Assembly (NCBI GenBank): GCA_964473995.1 | Contig: CAYYRB010000093.1 | Coordinates: forward strand, 1-6,245 | DNA from: JAKRSD01 sp964473995 | Lineage (GTDB): Bacteria; Bacteroidota; Bacteroidia; CAIKAF01 | DNA: 6,245 nucleotides | Direction: 5' to 3' | Shown here: one piece after another, positions 1 to 5,946 of the stretch | Layout of the letters: every line of letters begins with the position of its first letter | How positions within the stretch are numbered: the stretch's first letter is position 1 | Position numbers and translations under genes: made by a program | Notes under the pieces: generated by a model | The model's database searches: none | The model's input: the letters and a program-made list of their open reading frames with translations, nothing else | Told to the model about the DNA's origin: nothing

Positions 1-426
1 CTGCATCTTTTTTACACGGGTACACAACGCAGCGCATCCGCCATTTTGGCCGAACAAAGCAGGAGCATTTCGGCCGAGGATAAATTCCAAAACCTGAAGG
101 CGATGACAGCCCTGGTAGATCCGCTCCGCGATTGCCTTTTATCGGGAAATTTGGACGATTTTGGGCGCATTCTCCACGAAAACTGGATGCTCAAACAACA
201 GCTTACGGGTGCCATTTCTACGCCTGAAATTGATGAAGCGTATCGTGCCGCATTAGCCCACGGGGCTTTGGGTGGAAAACTGCTCGGCGCGGGCGGCGGG
301 GGCTTTCTGTTGTTTTATTGTCCGGAAGGTACGGCAACCCGGGTGAAACAAGCCCTGCATCATTTTCGTTACTTTGACTTTGAATTTGAGCACGAAGGCT
401 CCAAACTTATTTATTCTTCCAAATGA
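1..426 (+). CDS. hddA: D-glycero-alpha-D-manno-heptose 7-phosphate kinase, C-terminal part (GHMP kinase family), 5' truncated by window edge
   Basis: The reading frame is open from base 1 (frame 1) to the TGA at 424-426, giving 141 visible residues. Homologues are about 330-350 residues, so roughly the N-terminal 200, with the ATP-binding Pro-x3-Gly-Leu-x2-Ser-Ser motif, lie outside the window. The visible part begins LHLFYTGTQRSASAILAEQ, a segment typical of HddA-type kinases, and contains GHMP motif 3 (GGKLLGAGGGGF, window codons 91-102), the glycine-rich loop near the phosphoryl-transfer site. The family phosphorylates a heptose 7-phosphate at C1 with ATP in the cytoplasm, on the route to nucleotide-activated heptose for surface glycans. 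The next gene is the isomerase making that substrate, and the two overlap (ATGA), which strengthens the assignment over other GHMP sugar kinases. A TTG at 46 is in frame but is not the start, because conserved sequence precedes it. Substrate is inferred from family and context. Confidence 0.8.
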   Translation: MHLFYTGTQRSASAILAEQSRSISAEDKFQNLKAMTALVDPLRDCLLSGNLDDFGRILHENWMLKQQLTGAISTPEIDEAYRAALAHGALGGKLLGAGGGGFLLFYCPEGTATRVKQALHHFRYFDFEFEHEGSKLIYSSK

Positions 427-1043
427 ACAGCACCGAAAAACATACCCGCTACATTCAGTTACTCCGCGATACCCTTGAGAAACTTTCTCCCGAAAATTTG
501 GATGAGGTGTCCCGGGTATTCCTCGCCACTTACCAAAACGGCGGCACGTTTTACGTGTTCGGAAACGGCGGAAGTGCCGCTACGGCCACCCACATGGCGG
601 GTGACTTTGTAAAGGGAGCCTCCTACGGGTTGGAAAAGCGCTTTAAATTCATCTGCCTGAATGACAACATGAGTGCCTTGATGGCCATTGCGAATGATAT
701 TTCCTACGAAGCCGTATTCGTGGAGCAGTTGAAAAATTTTCTTCAGCCGGGCGATTTGGTCATCGGTATTTCGGGCAGCGGAAACTCGGCCAACGTGGTG
801 CAAGCCTTGGAATATGCCAAAAGCAGGGGCGTGAAAACGGTGGCTTTGTGCGGTTTTTCCGGTGGAAAAATAAAAGGGCTCGCCGATTACTGCGTACATG
901 CCGAAGTAGATGATATGGAAATTACCGAAGATGTGCACATGGTGGTTTTCCATACCATCAAGCAGGCACTCATCAGCCACCTGCACGGAGCTGGCTCGGT
1001 GAGCATGGGGGCCGTGTACGACTCCCGCCTGAAAAAGGGCTGA
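423..1043 (+). CDS. gmhA: Phosphoheptose isomerase (sedoheptulose 7-phosphate isomerase), SIS domain
   Basis: A 206-residue protein forming one SIS domain, close to the usual length of about 190-200. GmhA converts sedoheptulose 7-phosphate to D-glycero-D-manno-heptose 7-phosphate in the cytoplasm, the first step to activated heptose. Visible motifs are FGNGGSAATATHMAGDF (46-62), the phosphate-binding ISGSGNS (116-122), and EDVHMVVFHTI (169-179), with H172 and H177 spaced as the conserved His pair of E. coli GmhA (H180, H185). D61 aligns with the E. coli catalytic Glu65, and ISGSGNS replaces the E. coli ISTSGNS; both look like features of the branch that accompanies HddA kinases. The ATG at 423 overlaps the kinase stop codon by sharing bases 424-425 (ATGA). 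There is no Shine-Dalgarno sequence, so translational coupling is likely. About 17 C-terminal residues extend past the SIS fold. KpsF- or GutQ-type isomerases also have SIS domains but normally carry CBS domains, absent here. Confidence 0.88.
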   Translation: MNSTEKHTRYIQLLRDTLEKLSPENLDEVSRVFLATYQNGGTFYVFGNGGSAATATHMAGDFVKGASYGLEKRFKFICLNDNMSALMAIANDISYEAVFVEQLKNFLQPGDLVIGISGSGNSANVVQALEYAKSRGVKTVALCGFSGGKIKGLADYCVHAEVDDMEITEDVHMVVFHTIKQALISHLHGAGSVSMGAVYDSRLKKG

Positions 1044-1066
1044 TTCCTCCGTTCGGCGGCCTTTGT

Positions 1067-1074
1067 TATCTTTG
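1067..1074 (+). promoter_or_regulatory. Bacteroidota -7 promoter element of def
   Basis: TATCTTTG is an exact match to TAnnTTTG, the -7 consensus of the Bacteroidota primary sigma factor. Only four bases (CGGC) separate it from the def ATG at 1079, so the expected transcription start falls at or within a base or two of the start codon. I see no clear -33 TTG element at the usual spacing. The site lies in the 35-base gap after gmhA, so def probably has its own promoter. Confidence 0.6.
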
Positions 1075-1078
1075 CGGC

Positions 1079-1636
1079 ATGGTTTATCCCATTGTAGCTT
1101 ACGGCGATTCGGTTTTGCGAAAAAAAGCAGAGGAAATTGATGAAGATTTTCCTGATCTGGACGGATTTATCCGCGCCATGTTCGATACCATGTACGCCTC
1201 GCACGGCGTGGGTTTGGCCGCACCTCAGGTAGGTAAGTCCATACGCCTTTTCGTGATGGATGCCGATGCTTTTTCCGACGAAGAACCCGAATTGGCCGAC
1301 TTTAAAAAAGTATTCATCAACCCGATTATTTTAGAAGAAAAGGGCGAAAAATGGCCATTTAACGAGGGTTGTCTGAGTATTCCCAAAATTAGGGAGGATG
1401 TAATCCGGCATGCCGAGATTGTGGTGGAATATTACGATGAACAGTGGAATCTGCATGAGGAAACCTTTAAAGGCATGGCGGCCCGGATTATTCAGCACGA
1501 GTACGATCATCTCGAAGGCATTTTATTCATTGACCGCATTAATCCGCTCAGAAAAAAAATGCTCAGCGGCCGACTGAAAGAAATTACCCAGGGCAGGGTA
1601 GACGTGGATTATAAGATGCGGTTCCCCGGGCGGTAG
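1079..1636 (+). CDS. def: Peptide deformylase
   Basis: A 185-residue protein of normal type I-like length. It removes the formyl group from the N-terminal methionine of nascent proteins at the ribosome and is a metal (Fe2+ or Zn2+) hydrolase. All three family motifs are intact: GVGLAAPQ (43-50), EGCLS (96-100) and QHEYDHLEG (139-147). The metal ligands are C98, H140 and H144, and the catalytic acid/base is E141. The start MVYPIVAYGDSVLRKKAEEI matches where deformylases of this phylum normally begin, so the ATG at 1079 is well supported although no Shine-Dalgarno sequence precedes it; a TAnnTTTG element sits four bases upstream instead. Between residues 63 and 79 is an acidic insertion (DAFSDEEPELADFKK) common in Bacteroidota deformylases. 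It is co-oriented with gmhA 35 bases upstream but functionally unrelated to it. No fmt gene is in the window. Confidence 0.97.
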   Translation: MVYPIVAYGDSVLRKKAEEIDEDFPDLDGFIRAMFDTMYASHGVGLAAPQVGKSIRLFVMDADAFSDEEPELADFKKVFINPIILEEKGEKWPFNEGCLSIPKIREDVIRHAEIVVEYYDEQWNLHEETFKGMAARIIQHEYDHLEGILFIDRINPLRKKMLSGRLKEITQGRVDVDYKMRFPGR

Positions 1637-1732
1637 TGTTGCTGCTTTGCCTTAAGCGATTATCTCTTTGCGTTCCATTTTTTCTGTTGATTTTTGTCCG
1701 TTTCGCGTGGTGGTTTTATCTTCCGCAGAAAT

Positions 1733-1740
1733 TACCTTTG
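1733..1740 (+). promoter_or_regulatory. Bacteroidota -7 promoter element of the DUF1599 gene
   Basis: TACCTTTG is an exact TAnnTTTG match. Four bases (TGCC) separate it from the ATG at 1745, the same spacing as at def. It lies in the 108-base intergenic stretch 1637-1744, which otherwise holds T-rich sequence and no terminator hairpin or -33 element that I can recognise. The predicted transcript would start at or next to the ATG. Confidence 0.6.
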
Positions 1741-1744
1741 TGCC

Positions 1745-2284
1745 ATGAATAAGACCTCCGTACAATACGATTCGGTCATTGCCGAGTGCCGATCCGAGTT
1801 TGCCAAGAAACTGAAAGATTACGGTGCTTCCTGGCGCATTTTTCGTCCTGCGGGTATTACGGATCAGATTTTTATCAAAGCCAACCGAATCCGCACCCTG
1901 GAAGAAAAGCGGCTGAGCCTGGTGGGCGAAGGAATCATCGGGGAATTCCGGGGCATTATCAATTACTCCCTTATTGCGCTCATTCAGCTGGAGAAAGGCG
2001 CCGCCAAAGAGCCCGATCTGTCTGCGGAAGAAGCTCTGGCATTGTATGACCGGCATGCTTCCGAAGTAAAGGCACTGATGGAAAAGAAAAATCATGATTA
2101 CGGTGAAGCCTGGCGTGATATGCGCACCGAATCATTTACCGATATGATTCTCGTAAAACTGCTGCGCATCCGGCAGATTGAATCCAACAGCGGACAGACG
2201 CTCATCAGTGAAGGCATAGAGGCGAACTTTCACGACATCATCAATTATGCCGTGTTTGCCCTCATCAAATTAACCCAGGAATAA
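1745..2284 (+). CDS. DUF1599 (nucleotide modification associated domain 1-like) protein, tandemly duplicated domain
   Basis: A 179-residue soluble protein with no signal peptide or membrane segment. It resembles the DUF1599 family common in Bacteroidota; as I recall the domain was also named nucleotide modification associated domain 1, but no biochemical role is established and I assign none. It consists of two copies of one domain, about residues 19-83 and 112-177. Matching residues recur at an offset of 93, then 94 after a one-residue insertion: K24-D25-Y26-G27 with H117-D118-Y119-G120, W30-R31 with W123-R124, T39-D40 with T132-D133, R48-I49-R50 with R141-I142-R143, E62-G63 with E156-G157, and I71-I72-N73-Y74 with I165-I166-N167-Y168. 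The ATG at 1745 is preferred over upstream in-frame codons because the promoter-like element ends four bases before it and homologues begin near here. The gene appears monocistronic and converges with the E1 gene, 11 bases away. Confidence 0.85.
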   Translation: MNKTSVQYDSVIAECRSEFAKKLKDYGASWRIFRPAGITDQIFIKANRIRTLEEKRLSLVGEGIIGEFRGIINYSLIALIQLEKGAAKEPDLSAEEALALYDRHASEVKALMEKKNHDYGEAWRDMRTESFTDMILVKLLRIRQIESNSGQTLISEGIEANFHDIINYAVFALIKLTQE

Positions 2285-2295
2285 CGATAGTTTTT

Positions 2296-4536
2296 TTAAA
2301 GTGCGGGAAAACGCGCCGGGTTGGCTTCGTGCATCATGCCGTACAGTTTTTCTACGATGTCTTCCAACGAAGGCTTGCTGAAGTAATCTCCGTCTGAACC
2401 GTAAGCCGGTCTGTGGTCTTTTGCCGAAATGGTCAGCGGTGCTTGGTCCAGAGAAGTAAATGCGTTTTGTTTTTCCAAAATCTGCTGCAACATGAATCCC
2501 GTGGCTCCGCCTTCCACATCTTCGTCAACCACGGCAAGACGGTTTGTTTTGGCAACCGATTCGGCAATCATTCCGTGTANNNNNNNNNNNNNNNNNNNNN
2601 NNNNNNNNNNNNNNNNNNNNNNNNNNNNNNNNNNNNNNNNNNNNNNNNNNNNNNNNNNNNNNNNNNNNNNNNNNNNNNNTGTCATATCGCGGGGTACACA
2701 AACATACATGCCGCGTACGGCGTTGATGACCATGCCCAAAGGCGAACCGCTGTGCCAGATTCCCTCCAGGCGGTGCCCGCGTGTGCTGATGATGAGCGGA
2801 GCGCTTTGTCCGTTTTTGGTGCGGTAGCGCAACGTTGCGGCATCATCACTGAGTGTCTGTATGCCGTAAAGCAAATAATCCAGGTATTGGATTTCGGCAA
2901 TCGGTCGCAGGCCGCGCATGGCCATTCCCAAAGCCTGACCCACGATGGTAGCTTCGCGGATTCCCGTATCAAAAACGCGGGTTTCTCCGAATCTTTTCTG
3001 TAGTCCTTCCAGGGTCTGGTTCACCCCGCCGATTCCTCCCACGTCTTCTCCGAATACCGAAACCAGCGGATTTGAGCCCAGGATTTTTTCATAATTATCC
3101 CGGATGATGATTCTTCCATCCACATATTCTTCGGTTTCGTAGGTGGGCTTTATTTCTTTTACGCGGAGCGCACTGTGTTTGGTTTCGGCCCAGAGGTGCG
3201 AATTATAACGGTCATGGTTGGTTTCCTTTTGACCTTTCAGCCAGTTGCGCAGTTCTTGGCGCGAAGTTCCTTTCTCTTCGCGCACCAGCCAGGAAGCCCT
3301 GCGGGCGGTTTCCATCACTTCTTTGCGGCTTTTTTCCTTAATGGAAAGTAATTTGTTTTTAAGCTCGTTGAGCGCTTCTGTATATCGGCTTTCGTCCGCC
3401 AGTTTTTCGATAATGGCGCATAATTCCGCTGATTCCGACTCGATGGAACCGATGAACTCTTCCCAGGCTTCCTTTTTCGCCTGCCTTACGGAGGCTTTAG
3501 CCTCTTTTTCCACCTCATCCATTTCCTCCGCGGAAACAATGGAGTTGGCCACGGCCCACATTTTCATCTGCGCGATGCAGTCAAATTCAGTTTCCCATTC
3601 CAACCGTTCTTTGCTTTTGTAGCGTTCGTGCGAACCTGAGGTGGAGTGCCCCTGGGGTTGCGTACATTCTTCAATATGGAATAAAACGGGAATATGTTCC
3701 ATCCGGCACACGGCCACGCCCTTTTGGTAAGTTTCCACCAGTTCGGGGTAATTCCAGGCTTTCGCTTTGAAAATCAAAATGCCCGGCCCGTTTTCATCTT
3801 TTTGAAAACCCCTCAGGGCTTCGGAAATACTTCCCTTGGTGGTTTGGTATTCTTTTGCCACCGAAATGCCGTATCCGTCGTCCCATACCGACATAGCCAA
3901 AGGCACCTGCATGACGGCCGCTGCGTTGAGTGTTTCCCAAAAATGGCCTTCGGAAGTGCTCGCATCACCGATGGTTCCGAATGCCACCTCATTACCGTTT
4001 ATGGAAAGATCTTTAAAGTCCTTCAGTTCTTTCGTGTTCCTGAATTGTTTGGAGGCCAACGCCAAGCCCAAAAGCCGGGGCATCTGTCCGCCGGTGGGCG
4101 ATATATCGCAGGATGAATTTTTCTTGTCAGAAACGGATATGCGGTTTCCGTGGCGATCCAGCCAGCGGGTGGCAAAGTGTCCGTTCATTTGTCGCCCTCC
4201 CGTCATAGGCTCAGTTTCCAGATTTGGATCTGCATACAGCTGGGCAAAAAATTGCTTTACCGTAAGCAGTCCGGCAGCCATCATAAAGGTTTGATCGCGG
4301 TAGTATCCACTGCGCCAATCGCCTGGTTTGAAAACCTTGGCCATGGCTATCTGGGCCATTTCTTTACCGTCGCCGAAAATGCCGAATTTGGCCTTACCGG
4401 TGAGCACCTCCCTGCGTCCGAGTAAACTGGCTTCGCGGCTTTCGCAGGCAATGCGGTAATCGTTCAGCACCTCTGCTCTGAATTCCTCGAAGCTGATTTT
4501 TTCACTGTTCAGGGTATTGGTCTCTTTTGTCGCCAC
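2296..4536 (-). CDS. 2-oxoacid dehydrogenase E1 component, fused alpha and beta subunits (interrupted by assembly gap)
   Basis: A thiamine-diphosphate-dependent E1 fusion that decarboxylates a 2-oxoacid and passes the acyl group to the lipoyl domain of E2. From the GTG at 4536 it has 746 codons, 34 of them touching the N gap. The alpha half carries RSGYYRDQT (75-83), the ThDP/Mg motif starting GDASTSEG (190-197) and ending DDGYGIS (219-225), and the loop GHSTSGSHERYKS (296-308). A charged, apparently helical linker (about 309-470) leads to the beta half: DGRIIIRDNYEKIL (473-486), FGEDVGGIGG (495-504), GLRPIAEIQYLDY (542-554), then the gap, then a C-terminal domain resuming at TNRLAVVDED. Start choice: an ATG at 4599 and others to 4704 are in frame, but a TAnnTTTG element (4565-4572) lies downstream of them and family similarity begins near ISFEEFRAEVLNDY, so GTG is preferred. 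Substrate is unresolved; branched-chain 2-oxoacids or pyruvate are possible. No E2 or E3 gene is adjacent. Confidence 0.88.
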   Translation of the reverse strand: MATKETNTLNSEKISFEEFRAEVLNDYRIACESREASLLGRREVLTGKAKFGIFGDGKEMAQIAMAKVFKPGDWRSGYYRDQTFMMAAGLLTVKQFFAQLYADPNLETEPMTGGRQMNGHFATRWLDRHGNRISVSDKKNSSCDISPTGGQMPRLLGLALASKQFRNTKELKDFKDLSINGNEVAFGTIGDASTSEGHFWETLNAAAVMQVPLAMSVWDDGYGISVAKEYQTTKGSISEALRGFQKDENGPGILIFKAKAWNYPELVETYQKGVAVCRMEHIPVLFHIEECTQPQGHSTSGSHERYKSKERLEWETEFDCIAQMKMWAVANSIVSAEEMDEVEKEAKASVRQAKKEAWEEFIGSIESESAELCAIIEKLADESRYTEALNELKNKLLSIKEKSRKEVMETARRASWLVREEKGTSRQELRNWLKGQKETNHDRYNSHLWAETKHSALRVKEIKPTYETEEYVDGRIIIRDNYEKILGSNPLVSVFGEDVGGIGGVNQTLEGLQKRFGETRVFDTGIREATIVGQALGMAMRGLRPIAEIQYLDYLLYGIQTLSDDAATLRYRTKNGQSAPLIISTRGHRLEGIWHSGSPLGMVINAVRGMYVCVPRDMTXXXXXXXXXXXXXXXXXXXXXXXXXXXXXXXXXXHGMIAESVAKTNRLAVVDEDVEGGATGFMLQQILEKQNAFTSLDQAPLTISAKDHRPAYGSDGDYFSKPSLEDIVEKLYGMMHEANPARFPAL
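2580..2679. other. Assembly gap of 100 N inside the E1 gene
   Basis: Exactly 100 N replace part of the E1 beta coding region. One hundred is the conventional placeholder for a gap of unknown size. The reading frame is the same on both sides, but that has a one-in-three chance of being accidental. In E1 beta proteins the stretch between the sequence equivalent to YVCVPRDMT and the one equivalent to VAKTNRL is about 95-100 residues, whereas the gap holds only 34, so real sequence is probably longer than shown. Confidence 0.9.
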
Positions 4537-4564
4537 AAATCGGAGTTTTATGAATTTACGTGGG

Positions 4565-4572
4565 CAAAAATA
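4565..4572 (-). promoter_or_regulatory. Candidate -7 promoter element of the E1 gene
   Basis: On the - strand this reads TATTTTTG, an exact TAnnTTTG match, 28 bases upstream of the proposed GTG start at 4536. It would place the transcription start near 4560 and rule out the in-frame ATG at 4599 as the start of the main product. AT-rich sequence makes a chance match easier here than at def, and no -33 element is evident. Confidence 0.42.
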
Positions 4573-4623
4573 AGCATTCCTCACTAATTTGTTTTTCATG
4601 AAGCCCATACCGGCCCGATATAT

Positions 4624-4631
4624 TACTTTTG
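4624..4631 (+). promoter_or_regulatory. Bacteroidota -7 promoter element of tatC-smpB
   Basis: TACTTTTG matches TAnnTTTG exactly and ends seven bases before the tatC ATG at 4639. It lies in the divergent region shared with the E1 gene, whose candidate element is about 50 bases away on the other strand. The 5' leader would be only a few bases, and no Shine-Dalgarno sequence precedes the ATG. Confidence 0.55.
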
Positions 4632-4638
4632 CACCGTT

Positions 4639-5481
4639 ATGGCCGAACCGAAAAATGAAGGTGAAATGTCTTTCCTCGATCATCTCGAGGCGCTCCGCTG
4701 GCATATTGTCCGCTCGGTTTCTGCCATAGCGGTAGGGGCTGTTTTAGCCTTTATCTACAAAGATTTTGTTTTTGACCGTGTGATTTTCGGACCAAAAAAT
4801 CCGGATTTCATCACCTACAGAGTTTTTTGCAAGCTTTCGTTGGCTTTGGGTTTGGACGATTCTTACTGCATCAGCGAAATGCCCATTCAAATCATCAATA
4901 CCGATATGGGCGGACAGTTTTCCACCCACCTGTGGGTATCTTTTATCACGGGCCTCATCGTGGCTTTTCCTTACATCGTGTTCGAAATATACCGATTCAT
5001 CAAACCGGCCTTATACTCTAATGAACGCCGCTATGCGAACGCCGGCATCTTCTACACCAGCATTCTTTTTTTGTTGGGAGTCGGTTTCGGCTATTTTGTG
5101 ATTGCCCCGCTTTCCGTAAACTTTTTGGCTAACTACTCGGTGAGTAAAGAGGTGGGTAATTACATCAACCTGTCCTCCTTTATTAGCACGGTTACCATGG
5201 TTACCATTGCCTGCGGCGTACTTTTTGAACTGCCTATTTTTATCTATTTTCTTTCCAAAATCGGATTGGTGAGTGCGGCCACCCTCCGCAGGTACCGCAA
5301 ACATTCTATGGTGGGCATTTTGATTGCGGCGGCCATCATTACCCCGCCCGACATTGCCAGTCAGATTATCGTAGCTATACCCCTCGGCCTTCTATACGAA
5401 TTGGGCATTCTCATTTCACTGGGGGTAGAACGCAAAAGGTTGGCCGAAATGAAAGCGGTGGAACTTCGCGAGAAAGGATAA
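4639..5481 (+). CDS. tatC: Sec-independent (twin-arginine) protein translocase subunit TatC
   Basis: A 280-residue polytopic inner-membrane protein, the signal-peptide receptor of the Tat pathway, which exports folded, often cofactor-bearing proteins. The cytoplasmic N-terminus has the hallmark SFLDHLEALRWHIVRS (11-26). Six hydrophobic segments are visible at about 23-40, 97-119, 136-158, 180-205, 223-237 and 241-262. Conserved family sites include PYIVFEIYRFIKPALY (111-126), FGYFVIAPL (150-158), LFELPIFIYFLSKIGLVS (195-212) and ITPPDIASQ (234-242) leading to LLYELG (251-256). The first periplasmic loop (about 41-96) is longer than in E. coli and has two cysteines, C64 and C77. The first ATG is chosen because it follows the promoter-like element by seven bases; M10, directly before SFLDHLE, is the alternative. 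smpB follows six bases after the stop. TatA/TatB are not in the window. Confidence 0.97.
   Translation: MAEPKNEGEMSFLDHLEALRWHIVRSVSAIAVGAVLAFIYKDFVFDRVIFGPKNPDFITYRVFCKLSLALGLDDSYCISEMPIQIINTDMGGQFSTHLWVSFITGLIVAFPYIVFEIYRFIKPALYSNERRYANAGIFYTSILFLLGVGFGYFVIAPLSVNFLANYSVSKEVGNYINLSSFISTVTMVTIACGVLFELPIFIYFLSKIGLVSAATLRRYRKHSMVGILIAAAIITPPDIASQIIVAIPLGLLYELGILISLGVERKRLAEMKAVELREKG
5472..5478 (+). promoter_or_regulatory. Possible ribosome binding site of smpB
   Basis: GAAAGGA lies within the last codons of tatC, nine bases before the smpB ATG at 5488. It is a moderate Shine-Dalgarno match and the only one in front of a gene here. This fits smpB being translated from an internal position of a shared transcript, whereas the promoter-proximal genes have none. 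Chance is possible in purine-rich coding sequence. Confidence 0.35.
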
Positions 5482-5487
5482 TTCCCT

Positions 5488-5937
5488 ATGGACCGGATTG
5501 AGATAAAGAATAAGCGGGCCACTTTTGACTATGAGATTTTGGACGTGCTCACCGCCGGTATCGTGCTTACCGGAACCGAAATAAAATCTTTGCGGCAGGG
5601 CAAGGCCAACCTGACGGATTCTTTCTGTTTGATTGAAAATGACGAAGCGTTCGTGAATAACCTCCACATCAGTGAATATGAAAAGGGAGGGCATTATAAC
5701 CATGAACCCAAACGTAAGCGTAAACTTCTGCTCAACAGGCAGGAAATACGGAAGTGGCATGCCAAGCTGAAGGAAAAGGGACTTACGCTGATTCCGCTGA
5801 AGTTGTTCATCAACGATAAAGGCCTCGCTAAGTTGGAGATTGCCTTGGGTCGTGGTAAAAAAACCTTTGATAAACGGGAAAGTCTGAAGGAAAAAGAAGC
5901 CAAAAGGCAGATGGACCGTGTGAGAAAGGAACTGTAA
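5488..5937 (+). CDS. smpB: SsrA (tmRNA)-binding protein SmpB
   Basis: A 149-residue basic protein of normal family length. It binds tmRNA and brings it to the A site of ribosomes stalled on truncated mRNAs, so that the nascent chain is tagged for proteolysis and the ribosome released. Diagnostic segments are NKRATFDYEI (8-17), the GIVLTGTEIKSLRQGKANL core (24-42), HISEYEKGGHYNHEPKRKRK (60-79), GLTLIPLKLF (98-107), LEIALGRGKKTFDKRE (116-131), and a basic C-terminal tail ending QMDRVRKEL, which in characterised SmpB enters the mRNA channel. The ATG at 5488 fits the usual SmpB N-terminus and lies six bases after the tatC stop, so the two are very probably cotranscribed. The partner RNA gene ssrA is not in the window. 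A hairpin terminator follows ten bases after the stop. Confidence 0.98.
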   Translation: MDRIEIKNKRATFDYEILDVLTAGIVLTGTEIKSLRQGKANLTDSFCLIENDEAFVNNLHISEYEKGGHYNHEPKRKRKLLLNRQEIRKWHAKLKEKGLTLIPLKLFINDKGLAKLEIALGRGKKTFDKRESLKEKEAKRQMDRVRKEL

Positions 5938-5946
5938 TCTGTTTCA

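Noticed and set aside
459..986. 175-codon open frame on the - strand opposite gmhA
   Set aside because: It mirrors a well-supported coding region, has no recognisable motifs, and is best explained by codon bias of gmhA.
1661..1670. TATCTCTTTG, resembling a second -7 element upstream of the DUF1599 gene
   Set aside because: The spacing between TA and TTTG is four bases instead of two, and a perfect element lies 70 bases downstream next to the ATG.
1652..2095. 147-codon open frame on the - strand across the DUF1599 gene
   Set aside because: Its sequence resembles no family I recognise and it lies opposite a gene with clear internal homology and a promoter.
2284..2297. Run of seven T just after the DUF1599 stop codon as an intrinsic terminator
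   Set aside because: I see no stem-loop immediately upstream on either strand, so the T-run alone does not support a terminator call.
2413..3003. Open frames on the + strand running through the N gap
   Set aside because: N bases cannot contain a stop, so openness there is an artefact; the - strand E1 beta motifs on both flanks identify the real gene.
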